Source: Oasisia sp. SBJ-2009 (taxonomy: Eukaryota; Annelida; Polychaeta; Sabellida; Siboglinidae). Taken from it: a stretch of 64,000 nucleotides of DNA. The DNA lies in assembly GCA_964017155.1 (NCBI GenBank), contig OZ024856.1, forward strand, positions 7,825,811 to 7,889,810, written 5' to 3'. Shown here one piece after another: positions 51,401 to 63,695 of this stretch. How positions within the stretch are numbered: position 1 is the stretch's first letter; each line of letters starts with the position of its first letter. The notes under the pieces are model-generated. The model saw nothing but the letters and a program-made list of their open reading frames with translations. It made no database searches and was not told the DNA's origin. The position numbers were made by a program, and so were the translations under genes.

Positions 51401-53653
51401 GTACAAATAGAGTTCGTTAGTTTTATGGATCGTCATCGGTTCCCGAACTAGAAATCGACTACAACTTGTCGAGCTTCCAAAATGGTGCCTATATTTCGGA
51501 AATTACGCTAATCACCCTCAAAGTGCGCTTACGCCAAAGCAAAGTTATTTTCACATCTGAAACCTACAATGTACCACTAATCTTCGTGACATGTGTGGAT
51601 TCGCATGATTCCCAGAACGAAGAGTCAAGTACAAGTGGGCGTGCTTCGATACTCGTACCTATTTTTTCCGAAATTACTCTAAACTCGCTTAAATGCGTTC
51701 GCGCCAAAATAACGGTATTGTCTCATCGGAAAACTACAACGTAGTACCACTATAATTAGATACTTTTTTTTGGATTTGCATAGGCCAGACAACAAGGAAT
51801 AAAGTACAAGTGGTTGAATTTCGATACTAATAGATAGTGGCTTTGGAAATTGCGAGACACACCCCAAAATGCGCTTACGCCAATATAAGGGTATTTTCTC
51901 TTCTGAAAAATACAACGTACCAATACAGTTCGTTAGTTTTATGGATCGTCATCGGTTCCTGGACTAGAAATCAATTACAACTTGTCGAGCTTCCAAAGTG
52001 GTGCCTATATTTCGGAAATTACGCTAATCACCCTCAAAGTTCGCTTACGCCAATGCAAAGTTATTTTCACATCTGAAACCTACAATGTACCACTACTATT
52101 CGTGACATTTGTGGATTCGTATGGTTCCCAGGGCGAAGAGTCAAGTACAAGTGGTCCTGCTTCGATAAGCGTACCTATTTTTTCGGAAATAAGGTTAAAC
52201 TCCCTTAAATGCGTTCGCGCCAAATTAACGGTATTATCTCATCGGAAAACTACATCGTAGTACGACTATAATAAAATACTTTTTTTGGATTTGTATAGTC
52301 CAGACAACGAGGAATAAAGTACACGGGGTTGAATTTCGATACTAATAGATGGTGATTTTCGAAATTGCGATAAACACCCCAAAGTGCGCTTGCGCCAATA
52401 TAAGGGTATTTTCTCTTCTGAAAAATACAACGTACAAATACAGTTCGTTAGTGTTATGGATCGTCATCGGTTCCCGAACTAGAAATCGACTACAACTTGT
52501 CGAGCTTCCAAAATGGTGCCTATATTTCGGAAATTACGCTAATCACCCTCAAAGTGCGCTTACGCCAAAGCAAAGTTATTTTCACATCTGAAACCTACAA
52601 TATACCACTAATCTTCGTGACATGTGTGGATTCGCATGATTCCCAGAACGAAGAGTCAAGTACAAGTGGGCGTGCTTCGATACTCGTACCTATTTTTTCG
52701 GAAATTACTGTAAACTCGCTTAAATGCGTTCGCGCCAAAATAACGGTATTGTCTCATCGGAAAACTACAACGTAGTACCACTATAATTATATACTTTTTT
52801 TGGATTTGCATAGGCCAGACAACAAGGAATAAAGTACAAGTGGTTGAATTTCGATACTAATAGATAGTGGCTTTGTAAATTGCGAGAAACACCCCAAAAT
52901 GCGCTTGCGCCAATATAAGGGTATTTTCTCTTCTGAAAAATACAACGTACAAATACAGTTCGTTAGTTTTATGGATCGTCATCGGTTCCCGAACTAGAAA
53001 TCGACTACAACTTGTCGAGCTTCCAAAATGGTGCCTATATTTCGGAAATTACGCTAATCACCCTCAAAGTGCGCTTACGCCAATGCAAAGTTATTTTCAC
53101 ATCTGAAACCTACAATGTACCACTACTCTTCGTGACATGTGTGGATTCGCATGATTCCCAGAACGAAGAGTCAAGTACAAGTGGGCGTGCTTCGATACTC
53201 GTACCTATTTTTTCGGAAATTACTGTAAACTCGCTTAAATGCGTTCGCGCCAAAATAACGGTATTGCCTCATCGGAAAACTACAATGTAGTACCACTATA
53301 ATTATATACTTTTTTTTGGATTTGCATAGGCCAGACAACAAGGAATAAAGTACAAGTGGTTGAATTTCGATACTAATAGATAGTGGCTTTGGAAATTGCG
53401 AGAAACACCCCAAAATGCGCTTACGCCAATATAAGGGTATTTTCTCTTCTGAAAAATACAACGTACAAATATAGTTCGTTAGTTTTATGGATCGTCATCG
53501 GTTCCCGGACTAGAAATCAACTACAACTTGTCGAGCTTCCAAAATGGTGCCTATATTTCGGAAATTACGCTAATCACCCTCAAAGTGCGCTTACGCCAAT
53601 GCAAAGTAATTTTCACATCTGACACCTACAATGTACCACTACTATTCGTGACA
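48500..53653 (+). repeat. Tandem duplication of five monomers (2,577 bp)
   Basis: Copy 1 is 48,500-51,076 and copy 2 is 51,077-53,653. The base before each copy differs (C at 48,499, A at 51,076). The match runs 13 bp past the copy end, to 51,089/53,666, where ATTCGCATGG is opposed to ATTCGCGTGG. The crossover therefore lies in a 13-bp shared stretch of unit B. Both copies carry AATAGAGTTCG, GCGAGACACACC, CCTGGACTAG, GATAAGCG, GATGGTGATT, GTTAGTGTTATGG, CAATATACC, GCTTTGTAAATTG and AATATAGTTCG. I found no difference between them. Order in each copy after the shared B/C part is alpha, beta*, alpha*, chimera, beta. Confidence 0.92.
49260..50289 (+). repeat. Diverged dimer variant beta*-alpha* (third copy, right sub-lineage)
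   Basis: This pair carries CCTGGACTAG, TTCGTATGG, GATAAGCG, GAAATAAGG and CTATAATAAAATAC like the 2,343 pair. It has its own GCGAGACACACC, GTTAGTGTTATGG and CAATATACC. It is repeated at 51,837-52,866 by the 2,577-bp duplication. It lies 26,812 bp (52 monomers) from the pair at 22,448. Confidence 0.85.
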
Positions 53654-53897
53654 TTTGTGGATTCGCGTGGTTCCCAGGGCGAAGAGTCATGTACAAGTGG
53701 TCGTGCTTCGATACGCGTACCTATTTTTTTGGAAATTACGTTAAACTCCCTTAAATGCGTTCGCGCCAAATTAACGGTATTATCTCATCGGAAAACTACA
53801 TCGTAGTACGACTATATTAAGATACTTTTTTTGGATTTGTATAGTCCAGACAACGAGGAATAAAGTGCACGGGGTTGAATTTCGATACTAATAGATA

Positions 53898-56800
53898 GTG
53901 ATTTTCGAAATTTCGATAAACACCCCAAAGTGCGCTTGCGCCAATATAAGGGTATTTTCTCTTCTGAAAAATACAACGTACAAATACAGTTCGTTAGTTT
54001 TATGGATCGTCATCGGTTCCCGAACTAGAAATCGACTACAACTTGTCGAGCTTCCAAAATGGTGCCTATATTTCGGAAATTACGCTAATCACCCTCAAAG
54101 TGCGCTTACGCCAATGCAAAGTTATTTTCACATCTGAAACCTACAATGTACCACTACTCTTCGTGACATGTGTGGATTCGCATGATTCCCAGAACGAAGA
54201 GTCAAGTACAAGTGGGCGTGCATCGATACTCGTACCTATTTTTTCCGAAATTACTGTAAACTCGCTTAAATGCGTTCGCGCCAAAACAACGGTATTGTCT
54301 CATCGGAAAACTACATCGTAGTACGACTATATTAAGATACTTTTTTTTGGATTTGCATAGTCCAGACAACGAGGAATAAAGTGCACGGGGTTGAATTTCG
54401 ATACTAATAGATAGTGATTTTCGAAATTTCGATAAACACCCCAAAGTGCGCTTGCGCCAATATAAGGGTATTTTCTCTTCTGAAAAATACAACGTACAAA
54501 TACAGTTCGTTAGTTTTATGGATCGTCATCGGTTCCCGAACTAGAAATCGACTACAACTTGTCGAGCTTCCAAAATGGTGCCTATATTTCGGAAATTACG
54601 CTAATCACCCTCAAAGTGCGCTTACGCCAATGCAAAGTTATTTTCACATCTGAAACCTACAATGTACCACTACTCTTCGTGACATGTGTGGATTCGCATG
54701 ATTCCCAGAATGAAGAGTCAAGTACAAGTGGGCGTGCATCGATACTCGTACCTATTTTTTCCGAAATTACTGTAAACTCGCTTAAATGCGTTCGCGCCAA
54801 AACAACGGTATTGTCTCATCGGAAAACTACATCGTAGTACGACTATATTAAGATACTTTTTTTTGGATTTGCATAGTCCAGACAACGAGGAATAAAGTGC
54901 ACGGGGTTGAATTTCGATACTAATAGATAGTGATTTTCGAAATTTCGATAAACACCCCAAAGTGCGCTTGCGCCAATATAAGGGTATTTTCTCTTCTGAA
55001 AAATACAACGTACAAATACAGTTCGTTAGTTTTATGGATCGTCATCGGTTCCCGAACTAGAAATCGACTACAACTTGTCGAGCTTCCAAAATGGTGCCTA
55101 TATTTCGGAAATTACGCTAATCACCCTCAAAGTGCGCTTACGCCAATGCAAAGTTATTTTCACATCTGAAACCTACAATGTACCACTACTCTTCGTGACA
55201 TGTGTGGATTCGCATGATTCCCAGAACGAAGAGTCAAGTACAAGTGGGCGTGCTTCGATACTCGTACCTATTTTTTCCGAAATTACTGTAAACTCGCTTA
55301 AATGCGTTCGCGCCAAAATAACGGTATTGCCTCATCGGAAAACTACAATGTAGTACCACTATAATTATATACTTTTTTTTGGATTTGCATAGGCCAGACA
55401 ACAAGGAATAAAGTACAAGTGGTTGAATTTCGATACTAATAGATAGTGGCTTTGGAAATTGCGAGAAACACCCCAAAATGCGCTTGCGCCAATATAAGGG
55501 TATTTTCTCTTCTGAAAAATACAACGTACAAATACAGTTCGTTAGTTTTATGGATCGTCATCGGTTCCCGAACTAGAAATCGACTACAACTTGTCGAGCT
55601 TCCAAAATGGTGCCTATATTTCGGAAATTACGCTAATCACCCTCAAAGTGCGCTTACGCCAAAGCAAAGTTATTTTCACATCTGAAACCTACAATATACC
55701 ACTAATCTTCGTGACATGTGTGGATTCGCATGATTCCCAGAACGAAGAGTCAAGTACAAGTGGGCGTGCTTCGATACTCGTACCTATTTTTTCGGAAATT
55801 ACTGTAAACTCGCTTAAATGCGTTCGCGCCAAAATAACGGTATTGTCTCATCGGAAAACTACATCGTAGTACCACTATAATTATATACTTTTTTTGGATT
55901 TGCATAGGCCAGACAACAAGGAATAAAGTACAAGTGGTTGAATTTCGATACTAATAGATAGTGGCTTTGTAAATTGCGAGAAACACCCCAAAATGCGCTT
56001 GCGCCAATATAAGGGTATTTTCTCTTCTGAAAAATACAACGTACAAATACAGTTCGTTAGTTTTATGGATCGTCATCGGTTCCCGAACTAGAAATCGACT
56101 ACAACTTGTCGAGCTTCCAAAATGGTGCCTATATTTCGGAAATTACGCTAATCACCCTCAAAGTGCGCTTACGCCAATGCAAAGTTATTTTCACATCTGA
56201 AACCTACAATGTACCACTACTCTTCGTGACATGTGTGGATTCGCATGATTCCCAGAACGAAGAGTCAAGTACAAGTGGGCGTGCTTCGATACTCGTACCT
56301 ATTTTTTCGGAAATTACTGTAAACTCGCTTAAATGCGTTCGCGCCAAAATAACGGTATTGCCTCATCGGAAAACTACAATGTAGTACCACTATAATTATA
56401 TACTTTTTTTTGGATTTGCATAGGCCAGACAACAAGGAATAAAGTACAAGTGGTTGAATTTCGATACTAATAGATAGTGGCTTTGGAAATTGCGAGAAAC
56501 ACCCCAAAATGCGCTTACGCCAATATAAGGGTATTTTCTCTTCTGAAAAATACAACGTACAAATACAGTTCGTTAGTTTTATGGATCGTCATCGGTTCCC
56601 GGACTAGAAATCAACTACAACTTGTCGAGCTTCCAAAATGGTGCCTATATTTCGGAAATTACGCTAATCACCCTCAAAGTGCGCTTACGCCAATGCAAAG
56701 TAATTTTCACATCTGACACCTACAATGTACCACTACTATTCGTGACATTTGTGGATTCGCGTGGTTCCCAGGGCGAAGAGTCATGTACAAGTGGGCGTGC

Positions 56801-57508
56801 ATCGATACTCGTACCTATTTTTTCCGAAATTACTGTAAACTCGCTTAAATGCGTTCGCGCCAAAACAACGGTATTGTCTCATCGGAAAACTACATCGTAG
56901 TACGACTATATTAAGATACTTTTTTTTGGATTTGCATAGTCCAGACAACGAGGAATAAAGTGCACGGGGTTGAATTTCGATACTAATAGATAGTGATTTT
57001 CGAAATTTCGATAAACACCCCAAAGTGCGCTTGCGCCAATATAAGGGTATTTTCTCTTCTGAAAAATACAACGTACAAATACAGTTCGTTAGTTTTATGG
57101 ATCGTCATCGGTTCCCGAACTAGAAATCGACTACAACTTGTCGAGCTTCCAAAATGGTGCCTATATTTCGGAAATTACGCTAATCACCCTCAAAGTGCGC
57201 CTACGCCAATGCAAAGTTATTTTCACATCTGAAACCTACAATGTACCACTACTCTTCGTGACATGTGTGGATTCGCATGATTCCCAGAACGAAGAGTCAA
57301 GTACAAGTGGGCGTGCTTCGATACTCGTACCTATTTTTTCCGAAATTACTGTAAACTCGCTTAAATGCGTTCGCGCCAAAACAACGGTATTGTCTCATCG
57401 GAAAACTACAACGTAGTGCCACTATAAGTATATACTTTTTTTTGGATTTGCACAGGCCAGACAACGAGGAATAAAGTACAAGTGGTTGAATTTCGATACT
57501 AATAGATA
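53898..57508 (+). repeat. Array segment 13: single-monomer expansions and chimeras
   Basis: Origins are 53,898 alpha, 54,414 alpha, 54,930 alpha, 55,446 chimera, 55,961 chimera, 56,477 beta switching to alpha, and 56,993 alpha. The alpha monomers at 53,898 and 54,414 are nearly identical at offset 516 and share a hybrid unit C with GGATTTGCATAGTCC. About 52.35-53.7 kb matches about 55.45-56.8 kb at offset 3,094, including CAATATACC, GCTTTGTAAATTG and ATTCGCGTGGTTCC. The head of 55,446 is beta, followed by an alpha GCTTGCGCC. The dimer order is largely lost here. Confidence 0.8.
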
Positions 57509-58023
57509 GTGGCTTTGGAAATTGCGAGAAACACCCCAAAATGCGCTTACGCCAATATAAGGGTATTTTCTCTTCTGAAAAATACAACTTACCAATACAG
57601 TTCGTTAGTTTTATGGATCGTCATCGGTTCCCGGACTAGAAATCAATTACAACTTGTCGAGCTTCCAAAATGGTGCCTATATTTCGGAAATTACGCTAAT
57701 CACCCTCAAAGTGCGCTTACGCCAATGCAAAGTTATTTTCACATCTGAAACCTACAATGTACCACTACTCTTCGTGACATGTGTGGATTCGCATGATTCC
57801 CAGAACGAAGAGTCAAGTACAAGTGGGCGTGCTTCGATACGCGTACCTATTTTTTCGGAAATTACGTTAAACTCCCTTAAATGCGTTCGCGCCAAATTAA
57901 CGGTATTATCTCATCGGAAAACTACATCGTAGTACGACTATATTAAGATACTTTTTTTGGATTTGTATAGTCCAGACAACGAGGAATAAAGTGCACGGGG
58001 TTGAATTTCGATACTAATAGATA
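57509..58023 (+). repeat. Mosaic monomer beta-alpha-beta
   Basis: Unit A is beta (ACTTACCAATAC, CCCGGACTAG, CAATTAC up to 57,650). From 57,711 (GTGCGC) it is alpha, through ACTCTTCGTGACATG and CATGATTCCCAGAACG. At 57,841 (GATACGCG) it returns to beta, and unit C is beta (GTTAAACTCCC, GTACGACTATATTAAG). The alpha tract is therefore 130-190 bp long inside a beta monomer. That fits gene conversion or two close exchanges. Confidence 0.82.
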
Positions 58024-61000
58024 GTGATTTTCGAAATTTCGATAAACACCCCAAAGTGCGCTTGCGCCAATATAAGGGTATTTTCTCTTCTGAAAAATAC
58101 AACGTACAAATACAGTTCGTTAGTTTTATGGATCGTCATCGGTTCCCGAACTAGAAATCGACTACAACTTGTCGAGCTTCCAAAATGGTGCCTATATTTC
58201 GGAAATTACGCTAATCACCCTCAAAGTGCGCTTACGCCAATGCAAAGTTATTTTCACATCTGAAACCTACAATGTACCACTACTCTTCGTGACATGTGTG
58301 GATTCGCATGATTCCCAGAACGAAGAGTCAAGTACAAGTGGGCGTGCTTCGATACTCGTACCTATTTTTTCCGAAATTACTGTAAACTCGCTTAAATGCG
58401 TTCGCGCCAAAATAACGGTATTGCCTCATCGGAAAACTACAATGTAGTACCACTATAATTATATACTTTTTTTTGGATTTGCATAGGCCAGACAACAAGG
58501 AATAAAGTACAAGTGGTTGAATTTCGATACTAATAGATAGTGGCTTTGGAAATTGCGAGAAACACCCCAAAATGCGCTTACGCCAATATAAGGGTATTTT
58601 CTCTTCTGAAAAATACAACGTACAAATACAGTTCGTTAGTTTTATGGATCGTCATCGGTTCCCGGACTAGAAATCAACTACAACTTGTCGAGCTTCCAAA
58701 ATGGTGCCTATATTTCGGAAATTACGCTAATCACCCTCAAAGTGCGCTTACGCCAATGCAAAGTTATTTTCACATCTGAAACCTACAATGTACCACTACT
58801 CTTCGTGACATGTGTGGATTCGCATGATTCCCAGAACGAAGAGTCAAGTACAAGTGGGCGTGCTTCGATACTCGTACCTATTTTTTCCGAAATTACTGTA
58901 AACTCGCTTAAATGCGTTCGCGCCAAAATAACGGTATTGCCTCATCGGAAAACTACAATGTAGTACCACTATAATTATATACTTTTTTTTGGATTTGCAT
59001 AGGCCAGACAACAAGGAATAAAGTACAAGTGGTTGAATTTCGATACTAATAGATAGTGGCTTTGGAAATTGCGAGAAACACCCCAAAATGCGCTTACGCC
59101 AATATAAGGGTATTTTCTCTTCTGAAAAATACAACGTACAAATACAGTTCGTTAGTTTTATGGATCGTCATCGGTTCCCGGACTAGAAATCAACTACAAC
59201 TTGTCGAGCTTCCAAAATGGTGCCTATATTTCGGAAATTACGCTAATCACCCTCAAAGTGCGCTTACGCCAATGCAAAGTAATTTTCACATCTGACACCT
59301 ACAATGTACCACTACTATTCGTGACATTTGTGGATTCGCATGGTTCCCAGGGCGAAGAGTCATGTACAAGTGGTCGTGCTTCGATACGCGTACCTATTTT
59401 TTTGGAAATTACGTTAAACTCCCTTAAATGCGTTCGCGCCAAATTAACGGTATTATCTCATCGGAAAACTACATCGTAGTACGACTATATTAAGATACTT
59501 TTTTTGGATTTGTATAGTCCAGACAACGAGGAATAAAGTGCACGGGGTTGAATTTCGATACTAATAGATAGTGATTTTCGAAATTTCGATAAACACCCCA
59601 AAGTGCGCTTGCGCCAATATAAGGGTATTTTCTCTTCTGAAAAATACAACGTACAAATACAGTTCGTTAGTTTTATGGATCGTCATCGGTTCCCGAACTA
59701 GAAATCGACTACAACTTGTCGAGCTTCCAAAATGGTGCCTATATTTCGGAAATTACGCTAATCACCCTCAAAGTGCGCTTACGCCAATGCAAAGTTATTT
59801 TCACATCTGAAACCTACAATGTACCACTACTCTTCGTGACACGTGTGGATTCGCATGATTCCCAGAACGAAGAGTCAAGTACAAGAGGGCGTGCTTCGAT
59901 ACGCGTACCTATTTTTTCGGAAATTACGTTAAACTCCCTTAAATGCGTTCGCGCCAAATTAACGGTATTATCTCATCGGAAAACTACATCGTAGTACGAC
60001 TATATTAAGATACTTTTTTTGGATTTGTATAGTCCAGACAACGAGGAATAAAGTGCACGGGGTTGAATTTCGATACTAATAGATAGTGATTTTCGAAATT
60101 TCGATAAACACCCCAAAGTGCGCTTGCGCCAATATAAGGGTATTTTCTCTTCTGAAAAATACAACGTACACATACAGTTCGTTAGTTTTATGGATCGTCA
60201 TCGGTTCCCGAACTAGAAATCGACTACAACTTGTCGAGCTTCCAAAATGGTGCCTATATTTCGGAAATTACGCTAATCACCCTCAAAGTGCGCTTACGCC
60301 AATGCAAAGTTATTTTCACATCTGAAACCTACAATGTACCACTACTCTTCGTGACATGTGTGGATTCGCATGATTCCCAGAACGAAGAGTCAAGTACAAG
60401 TGGGCGTGCTTCGATACTCGTACCTATTTTTTCCGAAATTACTGTAAATTCGCTTAAATGCGTTCGCGCCAAAATAACGGTATTGCCTCATCGGAAAACT
60501 ACAATGTAGTACCACTATAATTATATACTTTTTTTTGGATTTGCATAGGCCAGACAACAAGGAATAAAGTACAAGTGGTTGAATTTCGATACTAATAGAT
60601 AGTGGCTTTGGAAATTGCGAGAAACACCCCAAAATGCGCTTACGCCAATATAAGGGTATTTTCTCTTCTGAAAAATACAACGTACAAATACAGTTCGTTA
60701 GTTTTATGGATCGTCATCGGTTCCCGGACTAGAAATCAACTACAACTTGTCGAGCTTCCAAAATGGTGCCTATATTTCAGAAATTACGCTAATCACCCTC
60801 AAATTGCGCTTACGCCAATGCAAAGTAATTTTCACATCTGACACCTACAATGTACCACTACTATTCGTGACATTTGTGGATTCGCATGGTTCCCAGGGCG
60901 AAGAGTCAAGTACAAGTGGTCCTGCTTCGATACGCGTACCTATTTTTTCGGAAATTACGTTAAACTCCCTTAAATGCGTTCGCGCCAAATTAACGGTATT

Positions 61001-63695
61001 ATCTCATCGGAAAACTACATCGTAGTACGACTATATTAAGATACTTTTTTTGGATTTGTATAGTCCAGACAACGAGGAATAAAGTGCACGGGGTTGAATT
61101 TCGATACTAATAGATAGTGATTTTCGAAATTTCGATAAACACCCCAAAGTGCGCTTGCGCCAATATAAGGGTATTTTCTCTTCTGAAAAATACAACGTAC
61201 AAATACAGTTCGTTAGTTTTATGGATCGTCATCGGTTCCCGAACTAGAAATCGACTACAACTTGTCGAGCTTCCAAAATGGTGCCTATATTTCGGAAATT
61301 ACGCTAATCACCCTCAAAGTGCGCTTACGCCAAAGCAAAGTTATTTTCACATCTGAAACCTACAATGTACCACTAATCTTCGTGACATGTGTGGATTCGC
61401 ATGATTCCCAGAACGAAGAGTCAAGTACAAGTGGGCGTGCTTCGATACTCGAACCTATTTTTTCGGAAATTACTGTAAACTCGCTTAAATGCGTTCGCGC
61501 CAAAATAACGGTATTGTCTCATCGGAAAACTACAACGTAGTACCACTATAATTATATACTTTTTTTTGGATTTGCATAGGCCAGACAACAAGGAATAAAG
61601 TACAAGTGGTTGAATTTCGATACTAATAGATAGTGGCTTTGGAAATTGCGAGAAACACCCCAAAATGCGCTTACGCCAATATAAGGGTATTTTCTCTTCT
61701 GAAAAATACAACGTACAAATACAGTTCGTTAGTTTTATGGATCGTCATCGGTTCCCGAACTAGAAATCGACTACAACTTGTCGAGCTTCCAAAATGGTGC
61801 CTATATTTCGGAAATTACGCTAATCACCCTCAAAGTGCGCTTACGCCAATGCAAAGTAATTTTCACATCTGAAACCTACAATGTACCACTACTCTTCGTG
61901 ACATGTGTGGATTCGCATGATTCCCAGAACGAAGAGTCAAGTACAAGTGGGCGTGCTTCGATTCTCGTACCTATTTTTTCGGAAATTACGTTAAACTCCC
62001 TTAAATGCGTTCGCGCCAAATTAACGGTATTATCTCATCGGAAAACTACATCGTAGTACGACTATATTAAGATACTTTTTTTTGGATTTGCACAGGCCAG
62101 ACAACGAGGAATAAAGTACAAGTGGTTGAATTTCGATACTAATAGATAGTGGCTTTGGAAATTGCGAGAAACACCCCAAAATGCGCTTACGCCAATATAA
62201 GGGTATTTTCTCTTCTGAAAAATACAACGTACCAATACAGTTCGTTAGTTTTATGGATCGTCATCGGTTCCCGGACTAGAAATCAATTACAACTTGTCGA
62301 GCTTCCAAAATGGTGCCTATATTTCGGAAATTACGCTAATCAACCTCAAAGTTCGCTTACGCCAATGCAAAATTATTTTCACATCTGAAACCTACAATGT
62401 GCCACTACTATTCGTGACCTTTGTGGATTCGCATGGTTCCCAGGGCGAAGAGTCAAGTACAAGTGGTCCTGCTTCGATACGCGTACCTATTTTTTCCGAA
62501 ATTACTGTAAACTCGCTTAAATGCGTTCGCGCCAAAACAACGGTATTGTCTCATCGGAAAACTACATCGTAGTACGACTATATTAAGATACTTTTTTTTG
62601 GATTTGCATAGTCCAGACAACGAGGAATAAAGTGCACGGGGTTGAATTTCGATACTAATAGATAGTGATTTTCGAAATTTCGATAAACACCCCAAAGTGC
62701 GCTTGCGCCAATATAAGGGTATTTTCTCTTCTGAAAAATACAACGTACAAATACAGTTCGTTAGTTTTATGGATCGTCATCGGTTCCCGAACTAGAAATC
62801 GACTACAACTTGTCGAGCTTCCAAAATGGTGCCTATATTTCGGAAATTACGCTAATCACCCTCAAAGTGCGCTTACGCCAATGCAAAGTTATTTTCACAT
62901 CTGAAACCTACAATGTACCACTACTCTTCGTGACATGTGTGGATTCGCATGATTCCCAGAACGAAGAGTCAAGTACAAGTGGGCGTGCTTCGATACTCGT
63001 ACCTATTTTTTCCGAAATTACTGTAAACTCGCTTAAATGCGTTCGCGCCAAAATAACGGTATTGCCTCATCGGAAAACTACAATGTAGTACCACTATAAT
63101 TATATACTTTTTTTTGGATTTGCATAGGCCAGACAACAAGGAATAAAGTACAAGTGGTTGAATTTCGATACTAATAGATAGTGGCTTTGGAAATTGCGAG
63201 AAACACCCCAAAATGCGCTTGCGCCAATATAAGGGTATTTTCTCTTCTGAAAAATACAACGTACAAATACAGTTCGTTAGTTTTATGGATCGTCATCGGT
63301 TCCCGAACTAGAAATCGACTACAACTTGTCGAGCTTCCAAAATGGTGCCTATATTTCGGAAATTACGCTAATCACCCTCAAAGTGCGCTTACGCCAATGC
63401 AAAGTTATTTTCACATCTGAAACCTACAATGTACCACTACTCTTCGTGACATGTGTGGATTCGCATGATTCCCAGAACGAAGAGTCAAGTACAAGTGGGC
63501 GTGCTTCGATACTCGTACCTATTTTTTCGGAAATTACTGTAAACTCGCTTAAATGCGTTCGCGCCAAAATAACGGTATTGTCTCATCGGAAAACTACATC
63601 GTAGTACCACTATAATTATATACTTTTTTTGGATTTGCATAGGCCAGACAACAAGGAATAAAGTACAAGTGGTTGAATTTCGATACTAATAGATA
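58024..63695 (+). repeat. Array segment 14: eleven monomers with many type switches
   Basis: Origins are 58,024 alpha, 58,540 chimera, 59,056 beta, 59,571 alpha with a beta unit C, 60,086 alpha, 60,602 beta, 61,117 alpha, 61,633 chimera, 62,149 beta with an alpha unit C, 62,665 alpha and 63,181 chimera. About 58.17-58.6 kb and 58.69-59.1 kb repeat at offset 516 (TTGCCTCATCGG with ACAATGTAG). Several switches between types fall at the B/C border, around CGATAC(T/G)CGTACCTATTTTTT. Private changes include ACACGTGTGG near 59,841, TACAAGAGGG near 59,880, CTCGAACC near 61,448 and ATCAACCTC near 62,339. Confidence 0.8.
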
